A DNA stretch of 64,000 nt from Pleurocapsa minor HA4230-MV1 (GCA_019359095.1 JAHHHZ010000011.1:186001-250000); one strand, 5' to 3'; positions 17,479 through 28,180 are shown, counted from the first letter of the stretch. Program-made: numbers and translations. The notes: generated by a model not told the origin, from the sequence alone.

Positions 17479-19356
17479 TTAATAGAGCTTAATCTCACAT
17501 TCTACAGCTTGGTTACGGCCCATTTCTTTTGCTTGATATAAACCTTGATCCGCTGCTGCAATCAATACCTCAAAATTAAAGTCAGGATGCGGAATACAGG
17601 AGGATACGCCTAAAGAGATGGTGACATAAAGATCGACAGACGAACGCAGGTGAGGAATTTTGAGGGCTTCAACCTGCAAACGAATCTGTTGGGCTAAATA
17701 TTTTGCTCCTGCCATGGAAGTTCCAGGTAGTACCAAGACAAATTCTTCTCCTCCATAACGAGCAACTAGATCGCTAGGACGTTTAATCACTTTGCTAATT
17801 GCTTGAGCGACTTCGATTAAACAGCGATCGCCTGCGGGATGACCATAGGTATCGTTATAAAGCTTGAAATGGTCAATATCACAAAGAATTAACGCTAAAG
17901 GACTTTGTTCTCTAGATAGTCTAGTCCACTCTTGGGCAATATAGCGATCGAATTTACGACGGTTAGCAATTTGAGTCAAACTATCCATGACAGATAGTTG
18001 TTCTAGCTCTTGATTGGCTTGTTCTAGCTGTTGATAAAGTTTTGCCTGTTTAATCGCTACGGAAAGCTCCAGGGCAACTCGCTCTAAAAGATTGATTTCT
18101 TCAGGATTCCACTGTCTAGCTATCGAACAATTCTCAATACAGATTAGTCCCCAGAGATCTTTTTCAGCAGTAATTGGGATCAGTAATGTCGAACAGGATC
18201 TAGGAAAATGAGGCGATGATTCAACAAAATCTTGAGTAACACTTTCACCAGAAGACAACTGAGGCAGATTATTTTGAAACAGGGTTTCGGGGACTTGTTT
18301 CGGCTCAGAAATGTCACAGCTTAAGGGTGAATCAACTAGCCTAGATTCAACTAATAAAGTTAACTTTTCTGTCTCCTCCACTCGATTTATTTGAATTTTT
18401 TCAGCCAAAAGAAATTGCTTAACTTCATCTACCGTAGTCTGTAAAATTTGCTCTAGCTCTAGAGATGCATGAATTTTTTGCGTAATCTGAGTTAAAAGGC
18501 GATCGCTTGCTGCTCGCTGAATTAATTTTTGTTCAGTTTTTTTGAGTGAGGTGATATCAAAACAATAGCCAACTAATCCTTGAAATTCTCCCTTTAAAGA
18601 AAATTGTGGCACAGCATAATTAGAGATCCAACGAGATTTTTGATTGACTATTTTTAAGCGATAATTAATCGTAAATCCTTTGGCTTCAGCTAAGGCTTGA
18701 TTAAACTTAGATTGACAATCAGCTAAATCTTGAGGATGAATATTTAGCATCCAATTGTTATTTAATCTAATATTATTCTCTTGACCTAAAACCCGACTCC
18801 AAGCTTGATTAAAAAAGGTAGTATTGCCAATTGCATCGCACATCCAAACTAAAGTAGAGGTATTATCTATGATAGTTTGGAATAAATTTTTAGTCGCTAT
18901 GAGCTGAGAACTAAGTTCGGCATTTTCTTGTCTAAGAGAATTTAGCTCTTGATTTTGTTTTGATTTTTCGAGTGCCAAGAAAATAGTTTTAGCTAATAAA
19001 GTAGGAGAAATCTTAGACAGGATCAAGCAATTATTACATACAACTGGTAAACATGCTAAATCTATACTTGTTTTAGTAGTACAAAATATAATCGGAATAT
19101 CATATATATTTACTTCTTTAATTCTTGATAAAAAAATCAAATGACTAGTTTCTGGCTGATTAAAAATAAAAAAGATTAGATCGGGATGCTCTAGTTGAAT
19201 TAAATTTGCAATATCATCAAGATCTGTAATTTTAGTTAATTGCATCATCAAGTCAGATTTAATCTGAGCTAGGTGACGTTCGATTTGCACGCTACCAGCT
19301 TGGTGATTGTCTATCAATAAAATTTTGACAGTCGAATTAATAGCTTGCACAAACAA
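17479..19356 (-). CDS. Diguanylate cyclase with degenerate receiver, PAS and GAF domains
   Basis: 625 residues. Order: receiver-like domain (about 10-130), PAS with PAC (about 155-275), GAF (about 290-445), GGDEF (about 455-620). The GGDEF active site reads ARYGGEEFVLVLPG, complete for c-di-GMP synthesis, and RPSD five residues before it is the product-inhibition I-site. The receiver lacks the phosphorylatable Asp: strand 3 reads PDLIFFIFN, and the acidic pair is reduced to IDN. It is therefore probably a pseudo-receiver for protein contacts. The protein lacks membrane helices. The frame opens with TTG, with GTG two codons later, so the exact start is uncertain. Confidence 0.88.
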   Translation of the reverse strand: MFVQAINSTVKILLIDNHQAGSVQIERHLAQIKSDLMMQLTKITDLDDIANLIQLEHPDLIFFIFNQPETSHLIFLSRIKEVNIYDIPIIFCTTKTSIDLACLPVVCNNCLILSKISPTLLAKTIFLALEKSKQNQELNSLRQENAELSSQLIATKNLFQTIIDNTSTLVWMCDAIGNTTFFNQAWSRVLGQENNIRLNNNWMLNIHPQDLADCQSKFNQALAEAKGFTINYRLKIVNQKSRWISNYAVPQFSLKGEFQGLVGYCFDITSLKKTEQKLIQRAASDRLLTQITQKIHASLELEQILQTTVDEVKQFLLAEKIQINRVEETEKLTLLVESRLVDSPLSCDISEPKQVPETLFQNNLPQLSSGESVTQDFVESSPHFPRSCSTLLIPITAEKDLWGLICIENCSIARQWNPEEINLLERVALELSVAIKQAKLYQQLEQANQELEQLSVMDSLTQIANRRKFDRYIAQEWTRLSREQSPLALILCDIDHFKLYNDTYGHPAGDRCLIEVAQAISKVIKRPSDLVARYGGEEFVLVLPGTSMAGAKYLAQQIRLQVEALKIPHLRSSVDLYVTISLGVSSCIPHPDFNFEVLIAAADQGLYQAKEMGRNQAVECEIKLY

Positions 19357-19764
19357 TAAAAATAACTTTATCCTCTAATTTTCTCATATAATTTAATTTT
19401 TAGATGACTTTGATTTAAGATTATTTACTTATTTACGTAAAAATTACTATATTCATAATGAAGATAAAATAAGAAATAATTTAACTTTAAATATTTATCT
19501 TAATTAAGAATTTATTAAGTCATTTGTAGAAAATGATAGCGAAAACAGACAAGTAAGCTATTAAAATTTAGTTTAACTATGGAAGGAAATAGGTAAATAG
19601 GGAGATAGGGAGATAATTTGACGGTTTATTTCCTAATTAAACAATCTGCAATTTAAATACACATTAGCTTAGTCAAGCTTAATTGATCTTAGATAGATAT
19701 AGCTCTATGTAAAAACACGAGGATATCTTTGAAATACTACTTCCTACTTCCTACTTCCTACTTC
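19357..19764. other. Gap between the diguanylate cyclase gene and mutS
   Basis: An AT-rich region with no reading frame. It holds a short GGGAGATA array near 19590-19612. A block at 19701-19745 is shared with 36069-36113 and leads into a CTTCCTA array. Confidence 0.6.
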
Positions 19765-19768
19765 CTAT
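19735..19768. repeat. Heptamer array CTTCCTA at the mutS stop
   Basis: Four to five CTTCCTA units directly abut the mutS stop codon. On the coding strand the TAG stop is part of the first unit. Confidence 0.85.
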
Positions 19769-22410
19769 TTCTCAAAAATATCAAGCTGTTCCATATTCCC
19801 GTCAGGATCTTTCTGAGGCTGCACCTGTTCGATTCCTTGGCGTAAACCCAAGGCAATTTTGCTGTGCTTTTCAATTTGTCCCATCACCTGTCTAGCTCTA
19901 GATATCACCGAAGAAGGCAAACCAGCTAGTCTCCCTGCTTCAATACCGTAGGATTTGCTAGCACCACCCGCACACACCTGATGGAGAAAGATAATTTTGT
20001 CTGCCATTTCTTTAACGGTTACTTGGTAGTTAGCTACGTTAGTTAAGATGGAAGCTAGTTCATTTAATTCATGGTAGTGAGTGGCAAAAATAGTTCTCCC
20101 TTGAATATCTGTGGCTAAATATTCCGCTACCGCCCAAGCTATAGAAAGTCCATCAAAAGTTGCGGTACCTCGACCAATTTCATCCAGGAGAATCAGCGAT
20201 TTAGGAGTAGCATGATTGAGGATATTCGCGGTTTCGTTCATCTCCACCATAAAAGTAGATTGTCCTGTGGCAAGATCGTCTACTGCACCCACGCGGGTAA
20301 AAATGCGATCGCAAATTGCCAATCTCGCCTCTGTGGCTGGAACAAAACTCCCAATTTGAGCAATTAACTGAATCAAACCAATCTGACGTAAATAACAGCT
20401 TTTACCACTAGCATTAGGGCCAGTCAAAATAATCAAATCTGGATATTCTCCCCCCTTGTCTAAGGGAGGTTGGGGGGGATTACCCATTTGCGCAGAATTA
20501 GGGACAAAAAACCCTTCTCCCAAAGACTGCTCTACTACAGGATGTCTACCCTCAACTATGTCAATTTCTCGTCCTTGAATCATTTCAGGACAGCAATAGT
20601 TTTGATAAACAGCGATTTCTGCCAATCCTGCTAAAACATCGATCGCCGCCACAGCTTTGGAGATACTACGAATTAACTGGGATTTTTCGGCAACAGTGGC
20701 TCTTAATTCGGTAAAAATATCGTATTCGAGGTTGCTTAAATCATCTTTCGCCGTCAGGATTCTCGTTTCCCGCTCTTTTAACTCCGAGGTAATATACCTT
20801 TCTTCATTGGTTAAAGTCTGCTTCCGCTGATAGTTGTCGGGAGCTTGACTAGCTTTAGAACGGGGCATACTAATATAGTAGCCAAAGGTTTTGTTGTAGC
20901 CCACCTTAATATTAGCTACTCCCACTCGTTCTCTTTCTGTTACCTCTAAATTCGTCAGCCACTGTTTATCATCTTCTAACCGCTGGCGAATTTCATCTAG
21001 TCGAGTATCAACACCGTCTTTAATCATCCCCCCTTCCTTAAGCAGCTGAGGGGGAGATTCTACTAAACGCTCGGTGACATATACCCCTAACTGTTCCAAC
21101 TCTGGTGGCATCTTATGCAGGGCTTTCAAAAAAGGTGCGTTACCATAGGAAGCGATCGCCGATAAGTCGCTTAATTTGAGCAAAGATTCCGCTAGAGCTA
21201 GTAAATCTCGCGCATTTGCCGTACCAGAAGCCACTCTACCCGATAATCTTTCCAGATCGTATATTTTACGCAGCATTGAGCGTAAATCCTGGCGTAGAGA
21301 AATATTGGCTACTAGCTCCGCGATCGTCTCTTGTCTGGCTGCAATACCTTTAAGATCGATTAATGGTTGCAATACCCAGCGTCGTAAGGCTCTACCTCCC
21401 ATTGCCGTACTGGTGCGATCTAATGCCCAGAGTAGTGAACCGTGAAACGTACCGTCGCGTATTGTTTGCGTAATTTCTAAATTGCGTCGAGTCTGATGAT
21501 CGAGAACCAAATAATCAGCCAAACTATAGGTGCGTAGCGGTTGCAATGGCACTTGATAGGCTTTTTGAGTATCTGCGACATATTCTAACAAACCTCCCGC
21601 TGCTCGAACTCCCAGAGGAATATCCCCACAACCCATTCCTTCTAAGGAACTGACATCAAAGGTATCCCTAAGTCTTTGACTGGCTTCGACTAAAGTAAAA
21701 GGTTGTTGCGATCGCAAAGAATAACAAAAGCTATCGGGCAAATAATCGGCTAAATACTCAGATTTCTCTCCTGGACGAAGTAAACCGTTAACATCTGGTG
21801 CATTAGCAGGAATTAAGACTTCAGAAGGCTGTAAACGCAATAATTCTAAAGTTAAAGAGCTAAGTTCACTAGACTGAGTGGTAAAAAATTCCCCTGTAGA
21901 GATATCTGCATAAGCCAATCCCCAATGCTCCCCCGCAACGACAATAGCAGCCAGGAAGTTATTCTGACGCGATCGCAGCATCCCATCATCGGTTAAAGTA
22001 CCAGGGGTAAGCAGCTTTTGAATTTCTCTTTTAACTAAGTTGCGTTTTTCCGCACTAGCAGTAGCAGCATCCTCAACCTGATCGCAGATTGCCACCGCAT
22101 AGCCTTTTTCTACCAGCATCGTACTATAGCGCTCTAAAGCATGGTGAGGCACACCAGTCATCGCCACTCGCCCTAATTCTTTGCCCCCCTCTTTACTAGT
22201 TTGCACCAGTTCGAGTTCTCTAGCGATCGTCACAGCATCCTGAAAAAAGCATTCAAAAAAATCCCCTACCCGATAGAGCAACAGCGCATTAGGATATTGT
22301 TCTTTCACTTCCACATAATGTTGATACATCGGTGAAAGCTTTGATTTATCAATGTTGCGACAATCAGTAATGATGTTTCGCTCTGTTTTATGATGCTTCT
22401 CAGATGACAT
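19765..22410 (-). CDS. mutS: DNA mismatch repair protein MutS
   Basis: 881 residues. MutS recognises base mismatches with its N-terminal domain ([14 protein letters not shown] holds the conserved Phe/Glu mismatch-reading motif) and signals through its C-terminal ATPase. Walker A is [13 protein letters not shown], the signature is [12 protein letters not shown], and Walker B is [16 protein letters not shown]. Eleven residues, [11 protein letters not shown], just before the ATPase core are encoded by a 33-base hairpin repeat at 20449-20481 and are not part of the family sequence. The frame is intact, so the protein is probably functional. The stop codon touches a heptamer array. Confidence 0.96.
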   Translation of the reverse strand: MSSEKHHKTERNIITDCRNIDKSKLSPMYQHYVEVKEQYPNALLLYRVGDFFECFFQDAVTIARELELVQTSKEGGKELGRVAMTGVPHHALERYSTMLVEKGYAVAICDQVEDAATASAEKRNLVKREIQKLLTPGTLTDDGMLRSRQNNFLAAIVVAGEHWGLAYADISTGEFFTTQSSELSSLTLELLRLQPSEVLIPANAPDVNGLLRPGEKSEYLADYLPDSFCYSLRSQQPFTLVEASQRLRDTFDVSSLEGMGCGDIPLGVRAAGGLLEYVADTQKAYQVPLQPLRTYSLADYLVLDHQTRRNLEITQTIRDGTFHGSLLWALDRTSTAMGGRALRRWVLQPLIDLKGIAARQETIAELVANISLRQDLRSMLRKIYDLERLSGRVASGTANARDLLALAESLLKLSDLSAIASYGNAPFLKALHKMPPELEQLGVYVTERLVESPPQLLKEGGMIKDGVDTRLDEIRQRLEDDKQWLTNLEVTERERVGVANIKVGYNKTFGYYISMPRSKASQAPDNYQRKQTLTNEERYITSELKERETRILTAKDDLSNLEYDIFTELRATVAEKSQLIRSISKAVAAIDVLAGLAEIAVYQNYCCPEMIQGREIDIVEGRHPVVEQSLGEGFFVPNSAQMGNPPQPPLDKGGEYPDLIILTGPNASGKSCYLRQIGLIQLIAQIGSFVPATEARLAICDRIFTRVGAVDDLATGQSTFMVEMNETANILNHATPKSLILLDEIGRGTATFDGLSIAWAVAEYLATDIQGRTIFATHYHELNELASILTNVANYQVTVKEMADKIIFLHQVCAGGASKSYGIEAGRLAGLPSSVISRARQVMGQIEKHSKIALGLRQGIEQVQPQKDPDGNMEQLDIFEK
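20449..20481 (-). repeat. 33-bp palindromic repeat inserted in mutS
   Basis: C-rich and G-rich arms (TCCCCCC and GGGGGGGATT) around TTGTCTAAGGGAGGT, exactly 33 bases long. It encodes [11 protein letters not shown] in frame. The sequence is of a type scattered through many cyanobacterial genomes. Confidence 0.75.
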
Positions 22411-22594
22411 GAATCTCTATCAATCAGGATTTATTACTACTATGACTTTATCGCACAAGATTAGGTTCTTTAAATGTAATCTTGACCTGCTTACGGAAAT
22501 GGCGATCGCTAGATCATTTTACCCAACCAAAAAAGACGAGCTTTAACACCCGCCTTTAATCTCTACTTATAAGGGCAAACGGCAGTTAACTCCT

Positions 22595-22641
22595 TGACTT
22601 TTGACTTTTGACTTTTGACTTTTGACTTTTGACTTTTGACT
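22595..22641. repeat. Heptamer array GACTTTT after the PRC-barrel gene
   Basis: About six and a half units of GACTTTT. The array begins within a few bases of the stop codon of the PRC-barrel gene (22646). Confidence 0.9.
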
Positions 22642-22645
22642 TCTA

Positions 22646-23611
22646 TTAACCTGGCTCTTCCTCGTATTCAGGCGCTTTTTGCTTTTCAGGAATATTTACG
22701 GGAGGAGGATTATAAGCTTTTGGTTCAGTATCATCATCCCAAACATCATCATTAGAGATTTCTTCATATTCATATTTTTTCACTGGTGGCGCTTCATATA
22801 CTTGCGCATCGTAGACTTCAGGATCAGCGTCTTCCCAGTTATTCTCTTCGTCATCATCCTCATAAGGAATTGCTTCGGCTTGTTGTCTCATAGGCGGGGG
22901 TGCAGTACGAGATTCCTGCCATTCATCTTCATCCCAGCGTTCTTCCATGACTGGTTCTCTAGTGTCTAGGTTTGTTGGGATGGGAGTGCGCAGAGGAGTA
23001 CCTGTAGGTAACTGGTTTTCCGCCTTAATAGTTTGAGGATAATAACCCACATCGTCTTTTTCCCAAGGAGGACGACCAATTCCTAAACGCTCAAGTAGTC
23101 CGACGGAAATCTGCTCGATCCGCTCTTCCGAACCTTCAAAAACAATTAGACGATTAGGGCCACTGCTAACAACTTCTTCGATGGATAGCTCATAGGTACT
23201 AATAAACTGCTCAGGAATTTGGGGAATGCCCAAAGAAGCAATCACAATGGAATTAACTGCACCATTTTCCGCGTCAAACTGAAAATCTCTAACTTTACCC
23301 AAAGGTTCGCCAGCTTCGGTAATGACCTCACAGTTGACTAACTTACTATAAATTTCAACGTCAATATCTTCAATGACGTTTTCGTCTTCCACTAGAATTA
23401 CATCTCCAGTTTGACGAATACTATCAAGATACATATATTTTGGTATCCCAGAGACTGACAAGAAATTGTCTCGTAGTCCCAAAGCCACTATTTCTCTGCG
23501 GTCTATATCTACCAAGACCTCTTTTACCACTCCTAATCTTTTACCTGTGTTACGGGCAATGACTTGAGTGTTAATAAATTCAGAGCGTAAATGTATGTTT
23601 TCAGTTGTCAT
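22646..23611 (-). CDS. PRC-barrel domain protein with acidic disordered tail
   Basis: 321 residues. Two PRC-barrel units lie in the first 175 residues (STEFINTQ-like SEFINTQVIARNTGKRLGVV and LVNCEVITEAGEPLGKVRDF), a fold also found in photosynthetic reaction centre subunit H and RimM. The remaining 145 residues are rich in Pro, Asp and Glu (YEDDDEENNWEDADPEV) and are probably disordered. There is no signal peptide or membrane segment. Such two-barrel proteins are common in cyanobacteria but their role is not established. A single gene with its own promoter region. Confidence 0.8.
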   Translation of the reverse strand: MTTENIHLRSEFINTQVIARNTGKRLGVVKEVLVDIDRREIVALGLRDNFLSVSGIPKYMYLDSIRQTGDVILVEDENVIEDIDVEIYSKLVNCEVITEAGEPLGKVRDFQFDAENGAVNSIVIASLGIPQIPEQFISTYELSIEEVVSSGPNRLIVFEGSEERIEQISVGLLERLGIGRPPWEKDDVGYYPQTIKAENQLPTGTPLRTPIPTNLDTREPVMEERWDEDEWQESRTAPPPMRQQAEAIPYEDDDEENNWEDADPEVYDAQVYEAPPVKKYEYEEISNDDVWDDDTEPKAYNPPPVNIPEKQKAPEYEEEPG

Positions 23612-23911
23612 GTTGCTGTTTGGTTAATGTAAGCTACTGCTCGCACCTGCTATTTATCTAGTATTTTTATTAAATAAGCCTTTGTTTCAAAATAATGCCA
23701 TAAAAGCTGCCAAGCTTATAATTTTATAATTGCTGAGATTAGCATTAAGTAATTTCTCTAAATTTATTCTAGCTAATCCCTAGATATTATTTGCCCTATT
23801 GGAGCATGAATACTAACTTTTGGCAATGGAAAGTTATTTAATCTATTTCACTGAGCTACTTTTGCTTTTTGCCTTTTTCCACCCTCAGCAGAATAATTTG
23901 TTTTTTGAAAG
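23612..23911. other. AT-rich gap, nothing recognisable
   Basis: 300 bases between the ribokinase stop and the PRC-barrel start. I see no gene, RNA or repeat array here. Confidence 0.5.
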
Positions 23912-24841
23912 TTAATCTAATAATGTTTGTTGGTCTAATAGCTGCTGAAAACTTTTCTTATTGGGTAGAGAAGACTGAGCGCCATTTTTAGTTACGGATA
24001 AAGCAGCTCCTACTGTTGCCCACTGTACCGCTTCCTTGATTTTTTTCCCTGATGCTAACCCTGCGGCTAAAGCTCCATTGAAAGCATCTCCCGCAGCTAC
24101 TGTATCTACCACAGGAACATCAATTGGTTTGAGCCAATAGCTCTCAAGTTCATTACTGTAAAGAGAGCCTTGACTTCCCAAAGTGATAATGACATTTTTG
24201 ATGCCCATTTGATGTAGAGAAGAGGCTGCTTGTCTGGCGGTAGTAACTCCATCCACTGTAAAGCCTACTAGCTGACTAGCTTCGATTTCATTGGGAGTAA
24301 TGATATCTACCAGGCTGTATAGTTCTTCGGGTAAATTGGCGGTGACTGGAGCAGGATCTAAAATTAGCAGGCAATCATGGGCTTTTGCTTCTCGGGCTGC
24401 GGTCAAGACTGTGGCTAGAGGAATACCTAGTTCTAACAACACAATTTTAGCCTGGGGTAGTAGTTTGATAAACTGCTTAATTTCTGCCTCACGCACTAAG
24501 TTATTAGCACCGCCAGCACAAGCAATAGTATTGGCACCGTATCGATCCACCACAATGGAAGCGATGCCTGAATAGGTATGGGAATTGATGTTAATGCCGT
24601 CTGTATTGACCCCAGAAGATTGCAAACTGTTGATTAAAGTTTGACCAAAAGTATCATTTCCTACCTGACCAACTAAAGATACAGGAATGCCTAATTTAGC
24701 GATCGCCACTGCTTGATTTGCTCCTTTCCCTCCAGCTGAGGAAAAAAAGCGATCGCCAATCACTGTTTCTCCCTTTGCTGGTAAATGAGGTACTTCAACT
24801 ACTAAATCTAAATTGATACTGCCAAAGACAACTACGGTCAT
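23912..24841 (-). CDS. rbsK: Ribokinase (PfkB family)
   Basis: 309 residues. A PfkB-family sugar kinase, most like ribokinase, phosphorylating ribose to ribose 5-phosphate. The N-terminal motif GSINLDLVVEVPHLPAKGET and the substrate motif GGKGANQAVAIAKLG are typical. The C-terminal anion-hole motif is DTVAAGDAFNGALAAGL, with catalytic Asp in GDAF. No ribose transporter or rbsD is adjacent, so substrate specificity is inferred from sequence only. Confidence 0.87.
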   Translation of the reverse strand: MTVVVFGSINLDLVVEVPHLPAKGETVIGDRFFSSAGGKGANQAVAIAKLGIPVSLVGQVGNDTFGQTLINSLQSSGVNTDGININSHTYSGIASIVVDRYGANTIACAGGANNLVREAEIKQFIKLLPQAKIVLLELGIPLATVLTAAREAKAHDCLLILDPAPVTANLPEELYSLVDIITPNEIEASQLVGFTVDGVTTARQAASSLHQMGIKNVIITLGSQGSLYSNELESYWLKPIDVPVVDTVAAGDAFNGALAAGLASGKKIKEAVQWATVGAALSVTKNGAQSSLPNKKSFQQLLDQQTLLD

Positions 24842-24937
24842 TATTTGTTTATATCTAACTTTAATCTTGCCTATGTACTGATTATAAGTGACTGGCGACT
24901 AGCAACTAGGGAAAGTCCGAACTCACCTAAACTAAAC

Positions 24938-27900
24938 CTAAACTAAGATTTCTGCTAATTGTTGTAATAGCTCTTGTTCGTTATAAGGTTTGGAGAAATA
25001 AGCTGATGCGCCTAGATCCATTGCTAGTTTACGATGTTTATCATTATTGCGAGAGGTCAGCATCGCCACGGGTAAATTAGCCAGTTCTGGTTTTTCCTTG
25101 ACTGCTATCAAGAACCCATAACCATCTAGTCGAGGCATTTCCACATCCGAAATAACCCCCTGAACCACTAATCCACTCGTCAATTTATCCAGAGCCTCTA
25201 AACCATCTTTTGCTTGTTCTACACGATAGCCAGCTTTTTCTAAAGTCAAACTTAGATAACGACGGACATTGATGGAATCATCTACTATTAGAATAGTTTT
25301 GGTGACAGGAAGATCATTAGCAGCACCCAAATCTACATCAGCTGAATTAGGGTTGAGGCGATCGCTGGCATAACGTTCCGCCAAGGCGAGAGGATCGATC
25401 AAAGGAATAACTTTTCCATCCCCAAACACTACAGAACTAATGACCCCAGGCGGTAAAGGAACAGGACTATCAATTGCTCGAATCGTGGATTCTTGTTCGT
25501 CCCAGAAACGGCTAATTTTCAAGGCGGCGAAAAATTGATCATCCCCCACCACTAGAGTCATAGTTTGATTAATAGTCGGCGTACCAGTTAAACCGACCGC
25601 ATTATACAAACGGTTATAAACTAAAATCTTTTCTATTTCGATTAAAGGAATTTTTGTTTGCTGCCAAGGGACGATCTTGGTGTCTTCTGGCGTTAATTCT
25701 TCTTGTGGCTCACCAGATATTAATTCTCTAATGCTATTGGCAGGAATGGCAAAAACAATCCCCCCTTGTTCCACGATCGCTACCCGCAAAATCGACAAAG
25801 TAAAGGGAATTCTAAGTTTAAACGTAGTACCTTGACCTAGTTTGGTATCCACCCGAATATCACCGCGAATCTCTTGGAGATTAGTTCGCACCACGTCCAT
25901 ACCCACTCCTCGACCCGATAGTTCCGTAACTTGACTTGCCGTACTAAAGCCAGGTTCAAAAATAAAGTTGAGTAATTCGGCTTCGCTGATTCGGGACACT
26001 TCTGCTTGGGAAAAACCCATTTGATGAACGCGATCGCGAATTTTTTCGAGGGGAATTCCCCCACCATCATCACTGATGGTAATGACACTATAAGTACCTT
26101 GATTATTAGCTTGGATCGTAATAGTACCTGCCTCTGGTTTCCCCGCAGCAATACGAGCTTGAGGAGTTTCAATCCCGTGGTCAAAGGAGTTACGCAACAA
26201 GTGCATCAAAGGATCGCTTAAGGTTTCAATTACCAAACGATCCAAGAGAGTTCTTTCGCCAATAATCTTTAGCTCTACTTTTTTAGCAAACTGAAGATTG
26301 AGGTCACGAATTACCCTGGGGAATCGTTTTACAGCATCGGCAAAAGGCAACATTTGAGTGCGGGTCACGTTCCCCTGCATCGATCTGGTGGTGTAGTGGA
26401 GATCTCTGGCGGATTGATGAACCTGTTGTAATCCCAGTTCAATATCCGTTGCTACCTCTTGCAGCTGAACGATGGTTTCAATTTGTTCTTGACAGATGAG
26501 ATGAATGTCACTGTAGCGATCCATTTCTAAACTGTCAAAGCCAGGATGTTTATTGCTAGTTAATGTTCCACCGCTAGCAACTAACTGTTCTTTATCGCTC
26601 AATAGTCCTTCCACAGACGCTCGGTCATACCATTGTTTGAGTTGAGTATTAGAACGTTCCATCTGAGACATTCGCTGACTCATCAGGGCAATTACTCCTT
26701 GCAATTGTTCGAGTCGCAAGGTGATACTATTTCGGTTTAAAACTAACTGCTCGAACAGGTTGTTGAACTGTTTAAGTTGAGATGCAGGAACTCTGACCAT
26801 CTTGTCAACCTGCTCCACGGATGGAGTTGGATTTGACGGGGTTTTGAGGGAACTAAAAGCTGATGATTTTTGAGCTTGGTTTTGAGCTTGTAATTGAATT
26901 TCCGTTACTGTCTGTTTAATATTAGTTAACTCAACAGTTGGGGTTAAGCCACTGAGATTTGTTAATCCAGTATTTAACTCAGTATTTAAAGCTTCAGGTG
27001 TTGATTCTGCTGTTGATTCTACTTCGGGACTATCTAATTCAAAGACGGACTGTAATTTACTTAATTCAACAGAATTCTCCCCAAAAAGTTCGGGTTTTGA
27101 TGAGTCTTCAGGAACTTCTAATTCAAAGGCGGACTGTAATTTACTTAATTCAACAGAATTCTCCCCAAAAAGTTCGGGTTTTGATGAGTCTTCAGGAACT
27201 TCTAATTCAAAGGCAGACTGTAATCCGCTCAATTCTAGAGCATCTAGATCAAAAGGCTCGACTTCCTCCTCGAATTCCTCAATAAAACTAGCCTGATTAA
27301 CAGTCTCATAACCTTCTAAATAAGAGGGAATTTTTTCGACACTACCTAAAAGAACCAATGCGTGAGATTTCTTCCAAGTTTTGAGAGCTTGGTTAGCTAA
27401 AGCTGTAATTTCTGGCTCAGAAACACTTGCTGCCTGGTGTTGAATTGATTCACAAAGTTGAATAAATGGATCGAGGCTTGCCATGTTGCCAAAGCCAATC
27501 AATTCTTGAGCTGTGACCGAGAGCTTTTCCGCCAGTTCAGTCAGATCTAAGTTTGATAATTCCTCTTCAAAGCGGGTTAAAATTTCCTCCACCCCTTCTT
27601 CAAAAATCAAGAGAGCAGGGTCGCTATCTTCATCTTGTGCCAGTAGAGCATTTTCATCTGCTACTTCCAAATCCCCCAAAAGCGATCGCAATTCTTCAAA
27701 AACTGGTTGCAGGCGATCGATAGTTACGACCATCTGTGCTTCAGTTTGAGGATCGCCCCCCGCTACGGCTAAACGGTTTAAACTACCAAGATGACGTAGA
27801 GAATCAACACTTTGCAGCAGCAGGGTTTCCACCGCAATATCAATCATGCTGGAAGCATAGCGCACCCGTAGAATTTTCAAGAAATCTTCTAGACGATGGG

Positions 27901-28093
27901 CAACTTGACTTAAGTTAGTAAAGCTCATCATGCCTGCGCCACCCTTAATTGAGTGAGCAGAACGCAAAACATTATCGATCTTGGCAGGATCAACTTCAGC
28001 ATTAGCTAATCCGACCAGATTAGATTCCATAAGATCGAAGTATTCCTCTGCCTCATCCAGAAAATTCAGGCGAATCTGTTGTTCTGTATCCAT
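24938..28093 (-). CDS. CheA-type hybrid histidine kinase with C-terminal receiver
   Basis: 1051 residues. HPt domain with phosphorylatable His 47 (RSAHSIKGGAGM), a linker, a dimerisation helix pair, a HATPase domain (HLLRNSFDHGIE, GRGVGMDVVRTN), a CheW-like domain, and a receiver with Asp in VISDVEMPRLDGY. It is the kinase of the chemotaxis-like operon 24938-32765, matching the Tax3/Hmp systems that control type IV pilus motility in cyanobacteria. The linker contains a perfect 28-residue tandem duplication (LQSAFELEVPEDSS through ENSVELSK) from an 84-bp DNA repeat at about 27043-27210. It lies downstream of the MCP gene by 87 bases. Confidence 0.93.
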   Translation of the reverse strand: MDTEQQIRLNFLDEAEEYFDLMESNLVGLANAEVDPAKIDNVLRSAHSIKGGAGMMSFTNLSQVAHRLEDFLKILRVRYASSMIDIAVETLLLQSVDSLRHLGSLNRLAVAGGDPQTEAQMVVTIDRLQPVFEELRSLLGDLEVADENALLAQDEDSDPALLIFEEGVEEILTRFEEELSNLDLTELAEKLSVTAQELIGFGNMASLDPFIQLCESIQHQAASVSEPEITALANQALKTWKKSHALVLLGSVEKIPSYLEGYETVNQASFIEEFEEEVEPFDLDALELSGLQSAFELEVPEDSSKPELFGENSVELSKLQSAFELEVPEDSSKPELFGENSVELSKLQSVFELDSPEVESTAESTPEALNTELNTGLTNLSGLTPTVELTNIKQTVTEIQLQAQNQAQKSSAFSSLKTPSNPTPSVEQVDKMVRVPASQLKQFNNLFEQLVLNRNSITLRLEQLQGVIALMSQRMSQMERSNTQLKQWYDRASVEGLLSDKEQLVASGGTLTSNKHPGFDSLEMDRYSDIHLICQEQIETIVQLQEVATDIELGLQQVHQSARDLHYTTRSMQGNVTRTQMLPFADAVKRFPRVIRDLNLQFAKKVELKIIGERTLLDRLVIETLSDPLMHLLRNSFDHGIETPQARIAAGKPEAGTITIQANNQGTYSVITISDDGGGIPLEKIRDRVHQMGFSQAEVSRISEAELLNFIFEPGFSTASQVTELSGRGVGMDVVRTNLQEIRGDIRVDTKLGQGTTFKLRIPFTLSILRVAIVEQGGIVFAIPANSIRELISGEPQEELTPEDTKIVPWQQTKIPLIEIEKILVYNRLYNAVGLTGTPTINQTMTLVVGDDQFFAALKISRFWDEQESTIRAIDSPVPLPPGVISSVVFGDGKVIPLIDPLALAERYASDRLNPNSADVDLGAANDLPVTKTILIVDDSINVRRYLSLTLEKAGYRVEQAKDGLEALDKLTSGLVVQGVISDVEMPRLDGYGFLIAVKEKPELANLPVAMLTSRNNDKHRKLAMDLGASAYFSKPYNEQELLQQLAEILV
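27043..27210 (-). repeat. 84-bp tandem duplication inside cheA
   Basis: Two adjacent 84-base units differing at about one position, in frame (28 codons each), in the acidic linker after the HPt domain. A third, diverged partial unit follows. Confidence 0.85.
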
Positions 28094-28149
28094 CTTGGTT
28101 GCAGTTTAGTAAGTAATATCGTTTTAGTTTTTAGGTAAGACAGATCGAT

Positions 28150-28177
28150 GTAGGGGCGTTTCGCGAAACGCCCCTAC
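28150..28177. repeat. 28-bp perfect palindrome
   Basis: GTAGGGGCGTTTCG followed by its exact reverse complement, in the gap between the MCP and cheA genes. It may act as an intra-operon hairpin. A related copy is at 32995-33022. Confidence 0.9.
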
Positions 28178-28180
28178 CTA

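Noticed and set aside
21030-21060. Second possible repeat insertion in mutS ([12 protein letters not shown]- and G-rich arms)
   Set aside because: The equivalent segment exists in ordinary MutS proteins (DTPPVLVRDGG in E. coli), so it is family sequence.
26959-27285. Plus-strand open frame with repeated motifs opposite cheA
   Set aside because: It is the shadow of the 84-bp duplication in the CheA linker.
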